Of a DNA stretch of 64,000 nucleotides, positions 60,973 through 64,000 are shown in pieces. This stretch comes from Leifsonia sp. AK011 (GTDB lineage Bacteria > Actinomycetota > Actinomycetes > Actinomycetales > Microbacteriaceae). The stretch is taken from the NCBI RefSeq assembly GCF_013410945.1, contig NZ_JACCCH010000001.1, positions 2,480,001 through 2,544,000 of the forward strand, given 5' to 3'. The position numbers and the translations under genes were made by a program. The stretch's first letter is position 1. Each line of letters opens with the position of its first letter. The notes beneath the pieces are model-generated. The model was not told where the DNA came from. It did not search any database and saw only the letters and a program-made list of their open reading frames with translations.

Positions 60973-62064
60973 CTACCGCACAGCCTCGAGTCCGAGCTGG
61001 ATCAGCTCGTCGATCAGTTCCGTGTAGCTGAGACCGCTCGCCTGCCAGCACTTCGGGTACATCGAGATCGGAGTGAAGCCGGGCATGGTGTTGAGCTCGT
61101 TCACCACGAACTGCGTGCCCGTGAAGAAGAAGTCGACGCGGGCGAGTCCCGACCCGCCGATCGCGTCGAAGGCACGTGCGGCGATGCGCTGCATCTCGGC
61201 GAGCTCGTCGGGCTCGAGGGATGCCGGGCACACGAGTTCCGCGGCATCCGGGTCGATGTACTTCGCCTCGAAGTCGTAGAACTCACGCCCATGCATGATG
61301 ATCTCGCCCGCAACGCTCACGCGCGGAGCCGAGCCGCCGCGCCCCGACAGCACGCCACACTCCACCTCGCGACCGACGATTGCGGCCTCGACGAGCGCTC
61401 GGGAATCCTCCGCGAACGCCACCGTGAGAGCCGCGTCGAGGTCGTCGAGCGACGACACCTTCGTGACGCCCACGGACGAACCGGCCCGTGCAGGCTTGAC
61501 GAAGAGCGGCAGGCCCAGGCTCGTGACCTGGGCGAGCAGGGCGTCGCGGTCCTCGCTCCAGCTGCGCGGCGACACGGTGACCCAGGGCGCGACAGTGACC
61601 CCGGCACCCTCGAGGGCCGTCTTGGCGAAGTGCTTGTCCATGCCGAGGGATGACGCGAGCACCCCGTTGCCCACATACGGCAGACCCGCGAGCTCGAGGA
61701 GACCCTGGATCGTGCCATCCTCGCCGAAGGGACCGTGGAGGATCGGGAACACCACGTCGACATCCCCCAGCGAGCGAGTCTCGCCCGAGGCATCCGTGAC
61801 GGTGAGCTCGCGGGTGAGCGCGGAACTCGGCCAGTGGATGCGCGTGCCGTTGTCGTGCACGACCGGCATGTTGTCGGGGTTCATCGCGAAGAGCGCTGCG
61901 TCGTCGGGCTGGAGGGTGAAAGCGCCGTCCTTGGTGATGCCGATCGGGATCACGTCGTACTTGGTGCGATCGATCGCCGAGAGCACACCGGCCGCCGTCG
62001 AGCAGCTGATCTCGTGCTCTGACGATCGCCCGCCGAAGAGGAGGGCGACGGTCAGCCTGGTCAC
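60973..62064 (-). CDS. ddl: D-alanine--D-alanine ligase
   Basis: A 363-residue ATP-grasp enzyme making D-Ala-D-Ala for peptidoglycan. Motifs are LFGGRSSEHEISCSTA, LHGPFGEDGTIQGLLEL, KPARAGSSVGVTKV and VNELNTMPGFT. GTG 62064 follows GGGAGAG and lies 2 nt after the gpsA stop. The further upstream frame overlaps gpsA and was rejected. Confidence 0.97.
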   Translation of the reverse strand: MTRLTVALLFGGRSSEHEISCSTAAGVLSAIDRTKYDVIPIGITKDGAFTLQPDDAALFAMNPDNMPVVHDNGTRIHWPSSALTRELTVTDASGETRSLGDVDVVFPILHGPFGEDGTIQGLLELAGLPYVGNGVLASSLGMDKHFAKTALEGAGVTVAPWVTVSPRSWSEDRDALLAQVTSLGLPLFVKPARAGSSVGVTKVSSLDDLDAALTVAFAEDSRALVEAAIVGREVECGVLSGRGGSAPRVSVAGEIIMHGREFYDFEAKYIDPDAAELVCPASLEPDELAEMQRIAARAFDAIGGSGLARVDFFFTGTQFVVNELNTMPGFTPISMYPKCWQASGLSYTELIDELIQLGLEAVR

Positions 62065-62066
62065 GA

Positions 62067-63089
62067 TTACTCTCCCTGCGGCAGTTCGTCGGTGGTGAGG
62101 TGCGGGGCGATATCCCGCGGATTCAGCGTACCGGCAAGCACTTCGGCGACCTGGCTGACGATCGGCATCTGCACACCCTTGGCCAGGGCGAGCTCGAGGA
62201 CCGGGGCGACCGACGAGAGTCCCTCCGCGGTCTGGTTCATCTGCGAGATCACCTCGGAGTAGCTGTAGCCCTGCCCGAGCAGGCGTCCAGCGGTGTTGTT
62301 GCGACTGAGCGAACTCTCGCACGTCGCGATGAGGTCGCCAAGGCCGGCTAGGCCCGCGAGCGTCTCCGCCTTGGCGCCGTAGGCGACGGCGAAGTCGGTC
62401 ATCTCGGCAAGACCGCGTGTGATGATCGAGGCCTTCGTGTTCTCGCCGTAGCCGACCCCGTCGACGATGCCGATCGCCACGGCCACGAGGTTCTTGAGAA
62501 CTCCGCCGAACTCGGTGCCGATGACATCCGTGTTCACGAAACTGCGGAAGTAGGGGTTCGTCGCAGTCATGGCGACAACAGTCGCCGTCGGCAGGTGCTC
62601 CGACGAGATCACGGCTGCTGTCGGCTGCTCCTTGGCGATCTCAAGCGCGAGGTTCGGGCCGGATGCCACGGCAACACGCTCCGCGCCGATGCCCAACTCC
62701 TGGCGGATCACCTCGCTCATGCGTGCCCCTGTGCCCTTCTCAACACCCTTCATGAGGGAGACGACGATGGCAGTGTCCGGGATGAGGTCGCGCACGATGC
62801 GGAGGTTCTCGCGCAGGGACTGCGAGGGAACGGAGAGGTAGACCTGCTCGGCACCCTCGAGAACCTCGGGCAGGCGCGAGGAGGCCCAGAGGTTGCGGGG
62901 CAGGTTGATACCCGGCAGGTAGTCACTGTTGCGATGTGATTGGGTGATCTCGCGCGCCAGCTCGGAGCGTCGAGCCCAGATGGCGACGTCGGAGCCGCCG
63001 TCCGCGAGGATCTTCGAGAACGTGGTGCCCCACGATCCAGCGCCGAGAACGGCGACACGGCGAGCGGGGGTCACGCTGTTGTCTGACAC
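62067..63089 (-). CDS. gpsA: glycerol-3-phosphate dehydrogenase [NAD(P)+]
   Basis: A roughly 340-residue dehydrogenase for phospholipid glycerol-3-phosphate. NAD site VLGAGSWGTTFSKIL, SLMKGVEKGTG, EFGGVLKNLVAVAIGIVDG and the catalytic SRNNTAGRLLGQG. GTG 63089 follows CAGAAT by 6 nt; ATG 63107 and GTG 63077 are alternatives. It is coupled to ddl downstream. Confidence 0.95.
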   Translation of the reverse strand: MSDNSVTPARRVAVLGAGSWGTTFSKILADGGSDVAIWARRSELAREITQSHRNSDYLPGINLPRNLWASSRLPEVLEGAEQVYLSVPSQSLRENLRIVRDLIPDTAIVVSLMKGVEKGTGARMSEVIRQELGIGAERVAVASGPNLALEIAKEQPTAAVISSEHLPTATVVAMTATNPYFRSFVNTDVIGTEFGGVLKNLVAVAIGIVDGVGYGENTKASIITRGLAEMTDFAVAYGAKAETLAGLAGLGDLIATCESSLSRNNTAGRLLGQGYSYSEVISQMNQTAEGLSSVAPVLELALAKGVQMPIVSQVAEVLAGTLNPRDIAPHLTTDELPQGE

Positions 63090-63174
63090 TCGACCATTCT
63101 GCGGCATGGGGGTGTGTTGCGGCGGTACCGGCGGGTGTCGAGTCTGGGCTCGCGAGGAGTTCTCGCTATCCACC

Positions 63175-63186
63175 TAGACTCGGGGC
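63175..63186 (+). promoter_or_regulatory. leaderless -10 of the 80-aa membrane protein gene
   Basis: TAGACT (63175-63180) lies 6 nt before GTG 63187. Confidence 0.45.
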
Positions 63187-63429
63187 GTGCCGTTCTTCCT
63201 CCTGTTCTACGCGATCGTGCTGGTCGTGTGGTTCATCATCCTCGTGGCGGGTTTTCTCCTGTCTGCGGCGTCCATCGTCCTGGGCGTCGTCTATTACGTC
63301 CGACACACATCTACCGGTGCACTCGCACGGACCCACCTCGCGGTGACGATCGTCCTCGCCGTATCCGGGCTAGTCCTCCTCGCACTGGCCATCACCGGTG
63401 CAGTGCTCGTCGGGTCGTCCCTGGCCTAG
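63187..63429 (+). CDS. small membrane protein (80 aa), unknown
   Basis: An 80-residue protein with two hydrophobic helices (about 5-36 and 50-76) joined by a short basic loop. It begins PFFLLFYAIVLVVWFIILV. No family recognised. It lies 4 bp upstream of a GyrI-like gene, probably on one transcript. Confidence 0.65.
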   Translation: MPFFLLFYAIVLVVWFIILVAGFLLSAASIVLGVVYYVRHTSTGALARTHLAVTIVLAVSGLVLLALAITGAVLVGSSLA

Positions 63430-63433
63430 CGTC

Positions 63434-64000
63434 ATGGCACCATCGACCGCTGTCGACGTCAAGAAGACACTCGACAGCTACCAGGCTCGGCGCGGGGAGT
63501 TCCGCATCCTCGAGGTACCCCGGATGCAGTACCTCATGCTTGACGGACACGGCGACCCCAACACCTCCCCGGCCTTCGCCGAAGCGATCACGGCGCTGTA
63601 TCCCGTCGCCTACAAGCTCAAGTTCGCGAGCAAGAACGAACTCGGACGCGACTACGTCGTCCCGCCGCTCGAAGGCCTGTGGTGGTCGCCTGACATGAGC
63701 GCGTTCACAAGCGCGCGGGACAAGTCCCGCTGGAACTGGACGCTCATGATCATGGTGCCGGAGTGGATCGACGCGGAGATGGTCGAGACGGCCAGGACCG
63801 TCGCCGCGCGCAAGGCCGACTCATCCGCCGCCATCGAGAACGTGCGATTCGAGACCCTCGAGGAAGGGCTGTGCGTTCAGACCCTGCACATCGGCTCGTT
63901 CGACGACGAGACCGCGACCCTCGCGCGACTGCACGACGAGTTCATCCCGAACAACGGGCTCGCGATGACGGGAACGCATCACGAGATCTACTTCAGTGAC
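63434..64000 (+). CDS. GyrI-like small-molecule-binding protein (3' truncated)
   Basis: The frame runs off the window end after 189 codons. The visible part matches GyrI-like/SOUL-related cytosolic proteins: EVPRMQYLMLDGHGDPNTSP, LKFASKNELGRDYVVPPLEG, LWWSPDMSAF and EEGLCVQTLHIGSFDDE. Such domains bind small hydrophobic molecules. Role here unknown. Confidence 0.85.
   Translation, partial: MAPSTAVDVKKTLDSYQARRGEFRILEVPRMQYLMLDGHGDPNTSPAFAEAITALYPVAYKLKFASKNELGRDYVVPPLEGLWWSPDMSAFTSARDKSRWNWTLMIMVPEWIDAEMVETARTVAARKADSSAAIENVRFETLEEGLCVQTLHIGSFDDETATLARLHDEFIPNNGLAMTGTHHEIYFSD

Overview
The window is a high-GC chromosomal segment from an actinobacterium, most likely a Microbacteriaceae-type organism. 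Three things support this: the conserved gene backbone, an F420 economy (cofC, cofE and three luciferase-like F420-type oxidoreductases), and frequent leaderless genes in which a TANNNT -10 hexamer sits 6-8 nt before the start codon. No tRNA, rRNA, phage, IS transposase or CRISPR array was recognised. The assignment rests on gene content and codon/base composition, not on a database search.

Backbone. Read right to left on the minus strand, the window carries a conserved actinobacterial housekeeping order: gpsA, ddl, (DUF3515 protein), thiL, rsmD, recG, coaD, YceD-type DUF177 protein, rpmF, rnc, mutM, smc, ftsY, ffh, rpsP, khpA, rimM, trmD, rplS, lepB, rnhB, DUF2469. These genes serve phospholipid and peptidoglycan precursors, cofactors, DNA repair, chromosome condensation, protein export and ribosome assembly. 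Accessory genes are inserted between the blocks.

Insertions. (1) 1-1000: the tail of an ArgP/LysG-type regulator and a small protein behind a perfect LexA/SOS box. (2) 6.2-7.3 kb: an AbiEi/DUF559-like gene between two copies of an inverted-repeat element. (3) 8.8-11.5 kb: an EamA transporter and two tandem LLM oxidoreductases. (4) 17.5-24.8 kb: a DeoR regulator divergent from a sugar operon (binding protein, two CUT1 permeases, class II ketose-bisphosphate aldolase, ADP-dependent phosphofructokinase/glucokinase-like kinase, ManA-like isomerase), effectively a small private upper glycolysis. (5) 28.4-31.4 kb: a frameshifted P-loop ATPase, a cation/proton antiporter and a double-GNAT protein. 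(6) 33.9-43.8 kb: a MocR regulator divergent from a reductive-pyrimidine-type catabolic operon (amidohydrolase, dihydropyrimidinase, LLM oxidoreductase, complete ABC importer, class III aminotransferase). (7) 43.8-44.0 kb: a composite palindromic repeat. (8) 44.1-48.6 kb: MoxR/DUF58/transglutaminase. (9) 48.7-54.3 kb: F420 genes, an orphan HsdR-N-type protein, MarC, a cysteine-free HesB-like protein and small unknowns.

Most interesting points: the ADP-dependent kinase cassette; an LLM oxidoreductase translationally coupled inside a pyrimidine operon that has no dihydropyrimidine dehydrogenase here; two 22-23 bp divergent intergenic regions whose opposed leaderless -10 boxes overlap by a shared TA; the SOS-box gene; and several families of palindromic repeats, one of which seems to have contributed codons to recG.
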